Positions 26,585 through 36,031 of a stretch of 64,000 bases of DNA are shown here, piece by piece. How positions within the stretch are numbered: position 1 is the first letter of the stretch; each line of letters starts with the position of its first letter. The position numbers and the translations under genes are program-made. The notes under the pieces were generated by a model that was given only the letters and a program-made list of their open reading frames with translations, ran no database searches and was not told the origin of the DNA. Origin of the DNA: SZAS-7 sp964514655 (GTDB taxonomy: Bacteria; Chlamydiota; Chlamydiia; Chlamydiales; FEN-1388); NCBI GenBank assembly GCA_964514655.1, contig CAZEQY010000010.1:1-64000 (forward strand), given 5' to 3'.

Positions 26585-28375
26585 ATGGCTAGATTTACAA
26601 AAGAAAGTTTAGAGACTCTTCGTAGTCGTATCGACCTTGCAGAAGTGCTATCCCAGCATATTGACCTAAAGAAGGCTGGCGGTGCCATGAAGGCGTTATG
26701 TCCTTTTCATGAAGAGCGCTCGCCATCGTTTGTTGTAAATAAGGGAGACTCTCACTATCACTGCTTTGGCTGCGGGGCGCATGGTGATGCCATACAGTTT
26801 CTTATGCAACACTTGCGCCTTAGCTTTACAGATGCCGTACAGCAGCTTGCAGAGCGCTTTCAGGTGCAGCTTGAGCAGCTAGATGGTGCAAAGGATCATA
26901 AGTCTACAAATAAAAGTCGCCTTAAAGACTGTTTGGACGCTGCAAGCCGCTTTTATCAAACCTACCTTTTGCATACTGATGAGGGTAGAGAGGCTCTTAA
27001 CTACCTCTTTTCTCGTGGCCTATCACTTGATTTTATCCATGCCTTTCATGTGGGCCTTTCTCCAAAAGGTGAGGGCATATTTCGAAAGTATATGCATCAT
27101 GCGCACTTTAAAGACGAAGAGCTAAAAGAGGTGGGGCTTGTTGCAGAGCGCGCTGGCAGAGTGCGAGAGTTTTTTCAAGAGCGCCTGATGTTTCCTATCC
27201 TTGATGTAACAGGTGCTACAATTGGCTTTTCTGCAAGAAAGATGAAAGAAAGCACTTTTGGGGGAAAGTACATAAACACCTCAGAGACGCCCCTCTTTAA
27301 AAAGTCAAAAGTTCTCTTTGGGCTCTCTTCGAGCCGAAAGCGCATTATCAAACAAAAGCAGGCTATTATCGTTGAAGGCGGTCTTGATGCGCTGCGTATG
27401 ATCTACCATGGCTTTGATATAACAGTTGCTGCGCTTGGTACAGCATTTGGCGAAGAGCACGTGCATGAAGTGTGCCAACTAGGTGTAGAGCGGGTCTATC
27501 TACTGCTAGATGGCGATGCTGCAGGCCAAGAGGCATCTGTTAAGGTGGGTCACCTTTTTCAAAAAAAGGGCGTAGAGGTACTTGTAGCTACACTTGCGCC
27601 AGGCCAAGACCCTGATAGCCTGCTTGCAAAGCGAGGGCCGATAGCAATTACTGAGGCTATAGTGGGCGCCAAAGAGTATTTAGCCTTTTTGTGGCATCAC
27701 TACTCAAAAAATATAGAGGGCGACTCTCCTGCAGAAAAAAATAAGATCATTCAGGAGCTTGTACTGCGCATTCGCGAGTGGGATAATACCGTTATGGTGC
27801 ATGAGAGTTTAAAAAAACTAGCAGCCCTCACGCGGGTGCCGGAAGAGCTTTTGGGTATTGATGTGCTGCAGCCTCGCACCCTCTTTTTTAAAAGGAGCGT
27901 ATCAACCGGTAGCGCCCAAGTGGTAGATCCCGACCGCATCGTCGAACAGGATCTTTTGCGCTGGCTCATACTCTGCGGCCCTGGTAATGAAGCCATTGTA
28001 GCTCTTTGTAAAGACAACATTGTCCCACAAGACTTGTCGCTAGAACTTGCTAAGGTACTCTATGAACGAGTGTTAGTGACGCTTATAGAAAAGCGCGAGC
28101 TTGACCTTTTTGAGCTTACTACCGATAGCTCATCGGATGAAATGCCACTATTTTTATCTGAAATTCTTAATAAAAAGGTAAATCGCGAACGCGCCAAGGA
28201 ATTTCTCATTGAAACAATCCAGCGCATAAAAGAGCGCAACTGGATGCATGAGCGCGAATCTATAAAAATGAAAATCCACTCCGGAAAAGCCTCCGAAGAA
28301 GAGCTCATGAACCTCGTAAAACAATTTGATGAGATCAAAAAAAAGTCCCCAACAGTGGTAAAAGGGGCCGGATAG
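26585..28375 (+). CDS. dnaG: DNA primase
   Basis: 596 residues. The N-terminal zinc-binding domain has CPFHEERSPSF and CFGCGAHGDAI. The RNA polymerase core follows, with TOPRIM motifs VEGGLDALRM and LLLDGDAAGQ. The C-terminal helical domain should bind DnaB. It makes RNA primers for lagging-strand synthesis. Divergent from recD2. Confidence 0.97.
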   Translation: MARFTKESLETLRSRIDLAEVLSQHIDLKKAGGAMKALCPFHEERSPSFVVNKGDSHYHCFGCGAHGDAIQFLMQHLRLSFTDAVQQLAERFQVQLEQLDGAKDHKSTNKSRLKDCLDAASRFYQTYLLHTDEGREALNYLFSRGLSLDFIHAFHVGLSPKGEGIFRKYMHHAHFKDEELKEVGLVAERAGRVREFFQERLMFPILDVTGATIGFSARKMKESTFGGKYINTSETPLFKKSKVLFGLSSSRKRIIKQKQAIIVEGGLDALRMIYHGFDITVAALGTAFGEEHVHEVCQLGVERVYLLLDGDAAGQEASVKVGHLFQKKGVEVLVATLAPGQDPDSLLAKRGPIAITEAIVGAKEYLAFLWHHYSKNIEGDSPAEKNKIIQELVLRIREWDNTVMVHESLKKLAALTRVPEELLGIDVLQPRTLFFKRSVSTGSAQVVDPDRIVEQDLLRWLILCGPGNEAIVALCKDNIVPQDLSLELAKVLYERVLVTLIEKRELDLFELTTDSSSDEMPLFLSEILNKKVNRERAKEFLIETIQRIKERNWMHERESIKMKIHSGKASEEELMNLVKQFDEIKKKSPTVVKGAG

Positions 28376-28384
28376 GCAATAATA

Positions 28385-28421
28385 ATTAATAATTGGTAAT
28401 TAATAGTCCGTATGATATAAT
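28385..28421 (+). promoter_or_regulatory. MazEF promoter with AT-rich palindromic operator
   Basis: TTGGTA (28393-28398), 17-base spacer, TATAAT (28416-28421). The palindromic words ATTAAT flank the -35 box, as expected for an autoregulated toxin-antitoxin promoter. The -10 box ends 6 bases before the mazE ATG, so the mRNA may be leaderless. Confidence 0.6.
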
Positions 28422-28427
28422 CAAGGT

Positions 28428-28676
28428 ATGAGAAAACAACAAGCAAAGACAGTCAATCAGACCTTTTCTCTGCCCCTGGACGTGATGCACGATCTTCACA
28501 CATACATTAAGCCTCGTGAAAGAAGCCGTTTTGTAAGTGAACTTTTGCGCAATGGTCTTGAAGCAAAAAAGCATGATCTTCGCCAAAGCTATATCGATGC
28601 AAATACCGATGCCGGACAAACTGAGGCACTTACGGACTGGGAAGGAACAGTAGCGGACGGCACCGATGAGTGGTAA
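28428..28676 (+). CDS. mazE: MazE/MazF-type antitoxin
   Basis: 82 residues. The N-terminal half looks like a ribbon-helix-helix DNA-binding domain (QTFSLPLDVMHDLHTYI, then RSRFVSELLRNGL). The acidic C-terminus (ends VADGTDEW) would wrap around the toxin. It overlaps the toxin gene by 11 bases. An AAGG sits directly against the start codon, too near for normal use. Confidence 0.85.
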   Translation: MRKQQAKTVNQTFSLPLDVMHDLHTYIKPRERSRFVSELLRNGLEAKKHDLRQSYIDANTDAGQTEALTDWEGTVADGTDEW

Positions 28677-29004
28677 ATTTCCTAAGAGGGGCGAAGTATA
28701 TTGGACTGACCTTGATCCAGCTAAAGGCTCAGAAACACAAAAAAAGCGACCCGGGCTCATTGTTTCTAACGACATAGCAAATGAGCTTTCAAGAGTGGTT
28801 ATGGTTGCTCCCATTTCAAGCAAGGTAACCAACATATACCCCTTTGAAGTGAAAACTGAAATCAATGGAAAGCCTGCTAAGGTTATGCTGAACCAGTCTA
28901 GAGCCCTAGATAAAATTCGGCTACAAAGGTATATTTGCGAGCTTGACTTCAATACAATGCAGGCCGTGGATGAAGCTATCAAATTAGTGTTTGGTTTGGG
29001 ATAG
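28666..29004 (+). CDS. mazF: MazF/PemK family mRNA interferase
   Basis: 112 residues. Family motifs present: KRGEVYWTDLDPAKGSE, KKRPGLIVSND, VVMVAPISS and the catalytic-side VMLNQSRALDKIRL. It cleaves RNA at short sequence motifs when released from the antitoxin. Translationally coupled to mazE. Full length, with no sign of decay. Confidence 0.94.
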   Translation: MSGKFPKRGEVYWTDLDPAKGSETQKKRPGLIVSNDIANELSRVVMVAPISSKVTNIYPFEVKTEINGKPAKVMLNQSRALDKIRLQRYICELDFNTMQAVDEAIKLVFGLG

Positions 29005-29082
29005 CGCCTCTTTCCTCTTCACCTTTATCATAGATGTTTCCTGAAGGCATAAAAGCGCCGTCAAAAAGTTGCAAAGTCGAGA

Positions 29083-29244
29083 TATACCCAATTAAGTTCA
29101 AGAGTTGGTTTTTTTGCTGCGCGAAAGCCCCGGGCTTGAAAGATTGAAAACATGCCCATATTATAATATGGGCATGTTTTCAATCTATTCAATCGCGGGT
29201 CTTTGGCGCGCAAAAAAACCAACTCTTGAACTTAATTGGGTATA
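29083..29244. repeat. 162-bp near-perfect palindrome
   Basis: Two 81-base arms without any insertion or deletion. The outer 34 bases are identical and the inner 23 bases of each arm (from AGATTGAAAACATGCCC) are identical; mismatches sit only in a 24-base middle zone. It would fold as one long hairpin. A fragment of the arm recurs at 10698-10717, so it is a dispersed element, MITE-like but without a recognised transposase. It fills most of the gap 29005-29328. Confidence 0.9.
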
Positions 29245-29261
29245 AATAAGAAACAAGGTTG

Positions 29262-29290
29262 TTGACAAGCTTAATCAACGTTGATATATC
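29262..29290 (+). promoter_or_regulatory. Promoter with a 12-bp palindrome in the spacer
   Basis: TTGACA (29262-29267), 17-base spacer, TATATC (29285-29290). A perfect palindrome ATCAACGTTGAT (29274-29285) sits between the boxes and touches the -10, an operator-like placement. It precedes the 1341-residue protein gene. Confidence 0.6.
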
Positions 29291-29328
29291 ACATTGACTA
29301 ATAAACCTAATACAAAAGGTATATTAAT

Positions 29329-32300
29329 ATGTTTTATATTACTGGTGGCACGGAAGGGTATGTTACTTTTTTTGGATTAGGTGAACGAGTAGAACTAATA
29401 AAGAAAAAGAAAAAAGTAAAATTCACTTGCTTAAAGGCTTTTTCTGATGGTACTACTCCGTTGGTAACGCCGCGCGAAGTTGATTTGGAAATATCCCATT
29501 TTCCTGTCCAGATGCTTCACGAGACCGCTCTTTATACAAAGCGGGCTTGTATGTGGTTTCTTGAGCATTGTCATGTGCCCACGCTTGTTGAAATTGACAA
29601 TTCAAGAAGAGTAATATTTTTAGAAAAAAGCACTAGTAAAAATAGTACTCAGGTTAAAGAGTTGTCACGTAAAGCAGAGGCTGTATCACGTAACCTTTCA
29701 AGATTTTTGCGATTCTGTCGAGGCGGCACTCTAAAAGATAAAACTGTACAAAAGGATTATGCAGATTGGCTATTTCTTTTTGAACGGACTACCGGTGCTG
29801 ATTTTGCAATGAAGGCTGAACTCATCAATTCACTTGTAGATTCCTTTCGTAAAAGTCTTGATGAGGAACGTCACGATGATGCAAGACTCTTTATTGAGCA
29901 GCTATATGATGTTACAGATAAGGGCTTTATCTGTAAGGAGCTTTTGGCTGACTTTCTTTTTTTATATAGCCCTCAGGAGGCTGCACCTTTATATCTAGAA
30001 GTATCCGGTAACAAGGGTAAGACAGAAGATGCCATTGTGTGTTTTGAAAAAGCTATTAGAAGTGATCCGACAAATCCTCAGTTTCTAACAGAAATTCCAA
30101 AACTTGGCTGTTCTGATGCTCGCATGCTCCACTGCTACTTAACAGGCTATTTAGGCTGTGCTGACAAGACGGCAGAAATTGCCCATAGGTATTATAGGGC
30201 CGCTCAGGAAAAGAATCAAAAACTACAAGATGCTATTTTTCCGCTTGTGCCCCCTCCAAAATTTGTGTGGCAGCCAGCTTCTGTTCCCTCATCACCTAGT
30301 ACGAAAAGGATAGTGTTTACGCGAAGCTCTCAAGGAAAGTCGCCAAGGCAAACGGATTCAGTTTTAGAGGTAAGTGCAAGCGCTGTCGAAGGAGTTAGGG
30401 TTCATGATCAGAGAGTCAAACCCCTTAAAAGCGCTGTTGTTAGAAATCCTGACGATCTAATGGCACTTGAAAAACTATTATGGGCCTATAAAGATGCAAA
30501 GAAGTGGCCACGAGTAGAATATGTCGCCAGGATACTCTTTGAAAAACTGCCTAAAAAAAGTAAAAGTAGGTTTAAAGTGGGGGAGGCATATGCCCATTGC
30601 CTAGAGCTACAAATGAAAAAGGCAGAGGCTTCAAGGGTTTATTTTACGCTTGTAAAGTCTGAATATAAGAAAAATAGAATGGGAAATGTTATTCAGGCAC
30701 TTAAAGAAATCTACCGCCTTGGTGGCTACGGCATCTTTTCACATCGCGAAAAGCAGACTTTATGCCTACTTTCAACTCTCGTAGATATGGAACATGAAAC
30801 TGCAGTCCGAGAGTTTTATAGACAGGCGACGTTAGTGAGGACCTCGGGTAAATCAGATGATGGTCAACATGCTCCAAAAGGCCATTTTGGCAAGTGGGCC
30901 TACTTTGATATAGATCACCCTAAGTATGTTGCCTCTGCTCTTTCGTGGGAAAATTCGTTTGTGTTTACATCAACATCTGTTGAGGTTAGTTCTCTTGATG
31001 GGGGAGCTGTTCAGAGCTATCCATGTGTTTTTCCTCCTGAAATTGCTGATGAGGCATTCCTATTCGATGCAAAAGTAGTGCGCTGGCTGCTTGCAAATGG
31101 CTATCGGCCAGTAGTGGAAAACGAAACTTGTATATTTAGAAATGATCTAGATAAGCGACTGCTTATTGAAAAAGCAGAAGCCATATTGCCGACAGTTGCC
31201 GAGTATTTACGTCTAGATCTTGTAAGTGCTGCCCACTACGAGCTTCAAAAGGCATACAAACAAAAGCGTGAGGTAGTAGAGCTCTATGGTGAGTTTTTGC
31301 TCTTTATAAATAAACCTCAGCTTGTCTTAGAGCTATTATCTACCCTTGAAAAGCAAGATAGAGGCAATATCTCCTGCTTAGAATTAGAACTTAGTGCCGC
31401 TTGCGCCTCTAAAGCAGAAAATGTCGGGAGACTCTATAGAGGCCTCATAAGCGCGCTTCAAAGAAGGCAGGCGGATGAATCAGTTATAAGGCATGTGGCA
31501 CTTCATGGGTATCTCTATTTTCAGTGTATGGCGCCCAATGATGACTCTATGCAACTTTTATATAATAAAGCAGAAAATAATGGCACAAATTGGCTTGCAC
31601 TTTCAGCCTCTTTGGCATGCCTTGAAATGCCGCTTAAACGTAGGTTGGTCTATCAGAAGCTTGCCGACACTACAGCTGAGGGCGTCTACTACAGGGCTAA
31701 AAGAGATTTTGAGAGATCGCTTGTTTCAAGTAACCTTACTCAGGCATTTGTAGATGATTTTGCTGCAAATATACCCGACAGGAGGTTTAAAGGGCCGCGA
31801 GATATTCGTGCATTTGTTAGGACAGAGCTATTTAGAAAAAACACAGCGAGTATACAGCAAAAGACTAACGATCGGGAGGTTGTAGACTGTCTTTTGGCGC
31901 TAGAGTCAACTGATTATGCAGAGGTAGAAGGTGCTTTTTTGCGGCTAAATGAGCTTTTACGGTCTACTGAAGAGCAGATTTTAGTCGCTGAGCTTATGTC
32001 GCTTTGGATTCGCTTTTCAGATTCGCTGCAACCTGACCTAAATTATGCAGCTTTTTTTACAGGTCAAGCATGTACTACACTCATAGCCCGTCTTAAGGGG
32101 CTTCTTGCAGAAACTAAAACAGAAAGCCTACAAAGGATGGTTGTAAGTTTAGAGCGCTTTATCAGTGAAAGACAGTACGATCATGCAAAGGGGTGTATAT
32201 TTCAGATGAATGATCTTACGCAGATGAAGCCTATTCAGAGGCTTATGCATACTCTTTATGAAGAATATATCAAGCTGCCGCTACTTCCTGCGTGGATAGA

Positions 32301-33354
32301 TAATTTTGTATGTCAGTTGTCTGATAGCGAATTTGAACCTTTTGATGAAGGTGCTGATGATCTTGCAGCTGAACTTCGTGCCTTTAAAGAGGGTGAAGAT
32401 GAAGGCGCGATTGAAGGGTTTCAGAATAATATATGTACAGCTCTCAGTAGTGTTAGGTTGTTACACCTAGAAAATGCCCTTTTATTGGCCACCGAAGCTG
32501 AAGATGTACGTGCCGGGCAAATATACAGACATATCTATAGCTGTTTTGATGAGCAGAAGGCTCCTCCTCAAGCGATCTTTTTGCTATGCCTACATGCTTT
32601 TTTCTATTTGCAAAGTCACAAGAGGTATAGAACGGCTTCATTTTACTTTGATGAAGCACAAAGACTACAGCCCGATAGCTTGCTTTTTGCCTGTGCAAAG
32701 ATGGTGCACGATCCTGCTTGTGCAGCAAGTGAATATGAGAAAATTGTCTCTTTATGTAGGTATCAAAAGCAACCAAGACTTTTAGATGGTTATGAGAGTT
32801 CTTTGGAGGTAGCTGTTCGAGGAGAGTGTGTGAAGGTTTTACAAAGTGTGCAGCTTGCCACACAAAAGCGTTTAGGCCTACGGTTGGTAGATGCATGTAT
32901 ACAAAGATCGCTCTTTTCCCACGCAGACCTAATTTTGGATAAGCTACGTGGATGCTGCCCACAAAGTAAGGCTGTTATAAAACGCGTTGTTGTAGTGAAT
33001 GTGGCGCTTGGAAATATATTTAAGGTCACAAATGCCTGGCAGGAACATGCACTTTTAACTCCTATTCCAAGAAAGGAGCGAGCCCTAAAGTTACTTCTAG
33101 ACTCAAAAGAACTTCGTAGTAATGAGGAACGAATAGGCGAGCTTTCAGGACAGGAGCAGTTTGCATATTACTTTGATCAAGCCTTTAAATACCTTATACA
33201 AGGTAAAAAGGTTGAAGCGGCACGCCAGCTTAGGCAGCTTCAGACACTTGCGTACATATGCGATGTCGATGCAGATTTTATGCTTACTCTTATGAAGAAG
33301 CTCCTAGAAATTGAGGTCCTAGAAGTTGCTGTCGAAGAGGTTCACTTTGAATGA
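29329..33354 (+). CDS. Giant TPR-like protein with internal duplication
   Basis: 1341 residues, no signal peptide or membrane helix. TPR-like helices occur throughout, for example GKTEDAIVCFEKAIRSDPTN. Residues about 20-150 and 545-670 are similar: both have a beta segment ending in an FP(E/V) motif, a W-L-L/F-L helix, a KAEA helix and a Y-x-x-(F/W)L-(L/F)F segment. This points to an old duplication of an N-terminal domain plus helical repeats. An AAGG site precedes the ATG, with its own promoter upstream. Function unknown; TPR scaffolds in chlamydiae may be chaperones or effectors. It converges on the patatin gene with a 2-base gap. Confidence 0.7.
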   Translation: MFYITGGTEGYVTFFGLGERVELIKKKKKVKFTCLKAFSDGTTPLVTPREVDLEISHFPVQMLHETALYTKRACMWFLEHCHVPTLVEIDNSRRVIFLEKSTSKNSTQVKELSRKAEAVSRNLSRFLRFCRGGTLKDKTVQKDYADWLFLFERTTGADFAMKAELINSLVDSFRKSLDEERHDDARLFIEQLYDVTDKGFICKELLADFLFLYSPQEAAPLYLEVSGNKGKTEDAIVCFEKAIRSDPTNPQFLTEIPKLGCSDARMLHCYLTGYLGCADKTAEIAHRYYRAAQEKNQKLQDAIFPLVPPPKFVWQPASVPSSPSTKRIVFTRSSQGKSPRQTDSVLEVSASAVEGVRVHDQRVKPLKSAVVRNPDDLMALEKLLWAYKDAKKWPRVEYVARILFEKLPKKSKSRFKVGEAYAHCLELQMKKAEASRVYFTLVKSEYKKNRMGNVIQALKEIYRLGGYGIFSHREKQTLCLLSTLVDMEHETAVREFYRQATLVRTSGKSDDGQHAPKGHFGKWAYFDIDHPKYVASALSWENSFVFTSTSVEVSSLDGGAVQSYPCVFPPEIADEAFLFDAKVVRWLLANGYRPVVENETCIFRNDLDKRLLIEKAEAILPTVAEYLRLDLVSAAHYELQKAYKQKREVVELYGEFLLFINKPQLVLELLSTLEKQDRGNISCLELELSAACASKAENVGRLYRGLISALQRRQADESVIRHVALHGYLYFQCMAPNDDSMQLLYNKAENNGTNWLALSASLACLEMPLKRRLVYQKLADTTAEGVYYRAKRDFERSLVSSNLTQAFVDDFAANIPDRRFKGPRDIRAFVRTELFRKNTASIQQKTNDREVVDCLLALESTDYAEVEGAFLRLNELLRSTEEQILVAELMSLWIRFSDSLQPDLNYAAFFTGQACTTLIARLKGLLAETKTESLQRMVVSLERFISERQYDHAKGCIFQMNDLTQMKPIQRLMHTLYEEYIKLPLLPAWIDNFVCQLSDSEFEPFDEGADDLAAELRAFKEGEDEGAIEGFQNNICTALSSVRLLHLENALLLATEAEDVRAGQIYRHIYSCFDEQKAPPQAIFLLCLHAFFYLQSHKRYRTASFYFDEAQRLQPDSLLFACAKMVHDPACAASEYEKIVSLCRYQKQPRLLDGYESSLEVAVRGECVKVLQSVQLATQKRLGLRLVDACIQRSLFSHADLILDKLRGCCPQSKAVIKRVVVVNVALGNIFKVTNAWQEHALLTPIPRKERALKLLLDSKELRSNEERIGELSGQEQFAYYFDQAFKYLIQGKKVEAARQLRQLQTLAYICDVDADFMLTLMKKLLEIEVLEVAVEEVHFE

Positions 33355-33356
33355 CT

Positions 33357-34559
33357 TTAGGAGATTTGTTTGAGGGGGTCGATGATAAGTTTATCGCCGC
33401 CTTTAGCCAAAAAGTCGTTAAAGCATTTCGTGCCATAGTCTCCAAGCCACTGTAGGTGCGCAGGGTCCGCTCTATCCATCTGGGCATCTTTAGCTGTTGG
33501 TAGCGATACTTGCCAGCGTACGTAGTGGACATTGGGGTATATTCTTGAAAGTAGGTCTAGCTGCCAGTCAACCTGCGAAGTTGCTGTTTTCATAACGATG
33601 TTGAGTATTCGGGTAAACCACTGGATAACACCCCAGAAAAGGGCTTTTGTTTTTGATATGGTGTCGTCGATGGGGCCATCTCCTGTGCCAAAAGATAGAA
33701 CAAGAATGTCGCGATCTTTTGCAATGCTCATTGCATACAGCGTAGCAAGTTGCGCAGGGTTGTTGTTGATAACACCCCCGTCAATTAGGTTGTAGCCATT
33801 AAATGGCACTGACGGAAAGTATGTGGGCGCTGCGGATGTAGCTTCTGCAGCATCTGCAAAGGTGGCACTTTGAGGAGCCATTATACAGCCATTTGGTAGG
33901 TAGTCTTGGCTGATTTCTTTGTTGCTAAAGCAGACGAGGCTCTCTGTGCATGCGTCGCAGCTTGTTATGAGTATGTTTTGGGCTACGCTTGCTGTTAAGG
34001 GGAGATCTCCAACTATTTTTCGTATTACGGGACCCGGAGATGGGTATTTATTCTCTGTAAGACCAAAGTTAAAGTACGAGCTTGTAAAGACTTCTTCAGC
34101 TAGGCTGTCATAGAGGTGATCAACATCAACGGCAGTTAGGCGTGGTTCATTTGGATTATCCGGTTTTGGAATAGAAAGTGCAGCTGCAATAATGCCGCCA
34201 GTAGAAACGCCTGCTAGTATGGTCCCAAGTTTGCTAATAGGTTTACCGGTTAGCTCTTCAATAATTTTTAATGCAGCAAGTATTATCTTGCCTTTAACGC
34301 CGCCTCCATCAAATGCAAAGACAACAAGGGGGTTTTTTAGGCCTTCTGGTTTATTGGGTCCCTTGTAGGATGCGTGATAGGACCCTTTTTTTACTGTTTC
34401 TGGGTTGTGTAAAGAAAATACCTTTGCGAGGGATGTAAAAATAGTTTTTACAAAGTCCTGGATCTTATGTATAAGCTTCTGGGCCGGTTTGATAAATGGT
34501 CGTAGCGTTACTTCAACGGGAATATGAGGAAAGTGGCCTCTGATAGCTGTGCTAAACAT
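33357..34559 (-). CDS. Patatin-like phospholipase
   Basis: 400 residues. The patatin signatures are complete: oxyanion loop DGGGVKG (84-90), nucleophile Ser119 in GVSTGG, and catalytic Asp260 in the DGG motif (IDGGVINNNPA). There are about 75 extra residues before the domain and about 100 after it. The enzyme should hydrolyse acyl ester bonds of phospholipids. Intracellular bacteria use such enzymes on host membranes, but no secretion signal is visible here. Confidence 0.92.
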   Translation of the reverse strand: MFSTAIRGHFPHIPVEVTLRPFIKPAQKLIHKIQDFVKTIFTSLAKVFSLHNPETVKKGSYHASYKGPNKPEGLKNPLVVFAFDGGGVKGKIILAALKIIEELTGKPISKLGTILAGVSTGGIIAAALSIPKPDNPNEPRLTAVDVDHLYDSLAEEVFTSSYFNFGLTENKYPSPGPVIRKIVGDLPLTASVAQNILITSCDACTESLVCFSNKEISQDYLPNGCIMAPQSATFADAAEATSAAPTYFPSVPFNGYNLIDGGVINNNPAQLATLYAMSIAKDRDILVLSFGTGDGPIDDTISKTKALFWGVIQWFTRILNIVMKTATSQVDWQLDLLSRIYPNVHYVRWQVSLPTAKDAQMDRADPAHLQWLGDYGTKCFNDFLAKGGDKLIIDPLKQIS

Positions 34560-34685
34560 ATGTTCTCCAAAAAAATAGTATCTCTAGAGCCTATCGCATT
34601 CCAAATTTAAAATCACCATAAAGAATTATTTAATTATTTTTATCGTGAATTTGGTATACTGTACCTCGATAACAAAGAGGTTCAT

Positions 34686-35957
34686 ATGCATCTAGACAGC
34701 CTTAGAGAAGCAATATATGAAATAAGCAGTGAATCTCCACCAAGCTCTCTTACATCAAGTCCGCTAGATCTTTATGGTCATGTGGCAAAACGCGTTGCAG
34801 CACTTCAAAGCATGTCTGCAGAAGAGCTTGCTGTTAGTATTTATACTCTCCTTCAGTCACCAAATCTACATGAGCATAAAGAGCAAATTGCTTTTTGCGT
34901 CGCGCATCTTGCCAATAAACTCATCATCATGCCTGCCTGCAATAAAAGGCGTTGGGAAGAGCTTTTAGCCCTTTTAGAAACAAGTCCAAAAACCTCCAGC
35001 CTTGCGCAATTTACTGTGCCGCAAGATGAAGGGGAGGATGAATGTGATGATGAGTTTGTAATTGATACTTGGACAAGGTTTACAGCGTGCTGTTTGCAAG
35101 AACAATCGCTACCGGTGGTTGAGCAAGTAGCTTGTTTGGTTGATAATAAAGAGGCAGAACCGTTTGAGCACGTCTGTACGCTTCTCTTAGTTGCCTATTT
35201 TGCGGCATGTAACAGGCCTGATCAATGGGATATGGAAGCTCTTGCTGCAGATAACGAAATGCGAGAATTTGTTCTACAGGTGCTTACGAAAACTGCAAAA
35301 ACCCAAAACGTGCAACCAATTATGCAAGCGCTAAATACATACATTGAAGATGATAGAGATGATAGCACTTGGCCGCTCTTACAGTGCTGTAGAAGTGACT
35401 TTATCCCGCTCTTAAACGTAATTGAAGTGCCTGATGCCAATATCGCTATTGGCATTTTAGCAAATAGGTATATGGCACTTGATGACAAAATAAAAGCCGT
35501 TCAGCTTGTGTTGAATAGAGTGCCTAGCTGTAGTTTATTCTTTTTGCACAGGCTCTTTTTGCTGCTTGTAACAGAATCACAGGATGTGATCAGAGGTATC
35601 TGGAATATTGTGGCTCAAAAAGAATGGACCTATTCTGAGGTTAAAGTTGAGGGCCAGGCCGCACGGGTGTTTACTGAATTTGTGAACGGGTCTTTACAGC
35701 AACTTTTAGGTAAAATTTTTCCTGATACAAAAGAGCCCTACCAGAGAGCTATTTGTTTTACGTTTCATGCGATACTAAAAAGCCTACAAAACTACACCCA
35801 GAAAGATCATCCTCAAAGCCCACACGCCTTTTGTAAAGAGATTAGGGAGCAGGTTCTTGGCGAGCTTGCTAGGCTTGTAAGCTGCATTGAAGACTTTTCG
35901 CTGCGTGAAGAAAAAAACAACCTGCTTTTCCGGTATATTGGTGACGCGGATCTTTAG
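34686..35957 (+). CDS. Hypothetical helical-repeat protein
   Basis: 423 residues, Leu- and Cys-rich, acidic middle (EDECDDEF), apparently all-helical in the manner of HEAT/ARM-like proteins. No catalytic motif. AGAGG site before the ATG; a TATACT box lies 26 bases upstream of the start. Function unknown. Confidence 0.65.
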   Translation: MHLDSLREAIYEISSESPPSSLTSSPLDLYGHVAKRVAALQSMSAEELAVSIYTLLQSPNLHEHKEQIAFCVAHLANKLIIMPACNKRRWEELLALLETSPKTSSLAQFTVPQDEGEDECDDEFVIDTWTRFTACCLQEQSLPVVEQVACLVDNKEAEPFEHVCTLLLVAYFAACNRPDQWDMEALAADNEMREFVLQVLTKTAKTQNVQPIMQALNTYIEDDRDDSTWPLLQCCRSDFIPLLNVIEVPDANIAIGILANRYMALDDKIKAVQLVLNRVPSCSLFFLHRLFLLLVTESQDVIRGIWNIVAQKEWTYSEVKVEGQAARVFTEFVNGSLQQLLGKIFPDTKEPYQRAICFTFHAILKSLQNYTQKDHPQSPHAFCKEIREQVLGELARLVSCIEDFSLREEKNNLLFRYIGDADL

Positions 35958-36031
35958 CTGACAGATTTAAGATAATATTTGTATTTTAAACACTTCGTTA
36001 TTATAATGTGTATTTTTATAGGTATATAACA

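Noticed and set aside
26518..26688. N-terminal extension of RecD2 by 57 codons
   Set aside because: It would run into the divergent dnaG coding region, has no ribosome-binding site, and the normal RecD2 N-terminus begins at 26517.
32453..32962. 169-codon minus-strand open frame inside the giant TPR-like gene
   Set aside because: Antisense to a continuous 1341-codon frame, with no ribosome-binding site and no recognisable motif.
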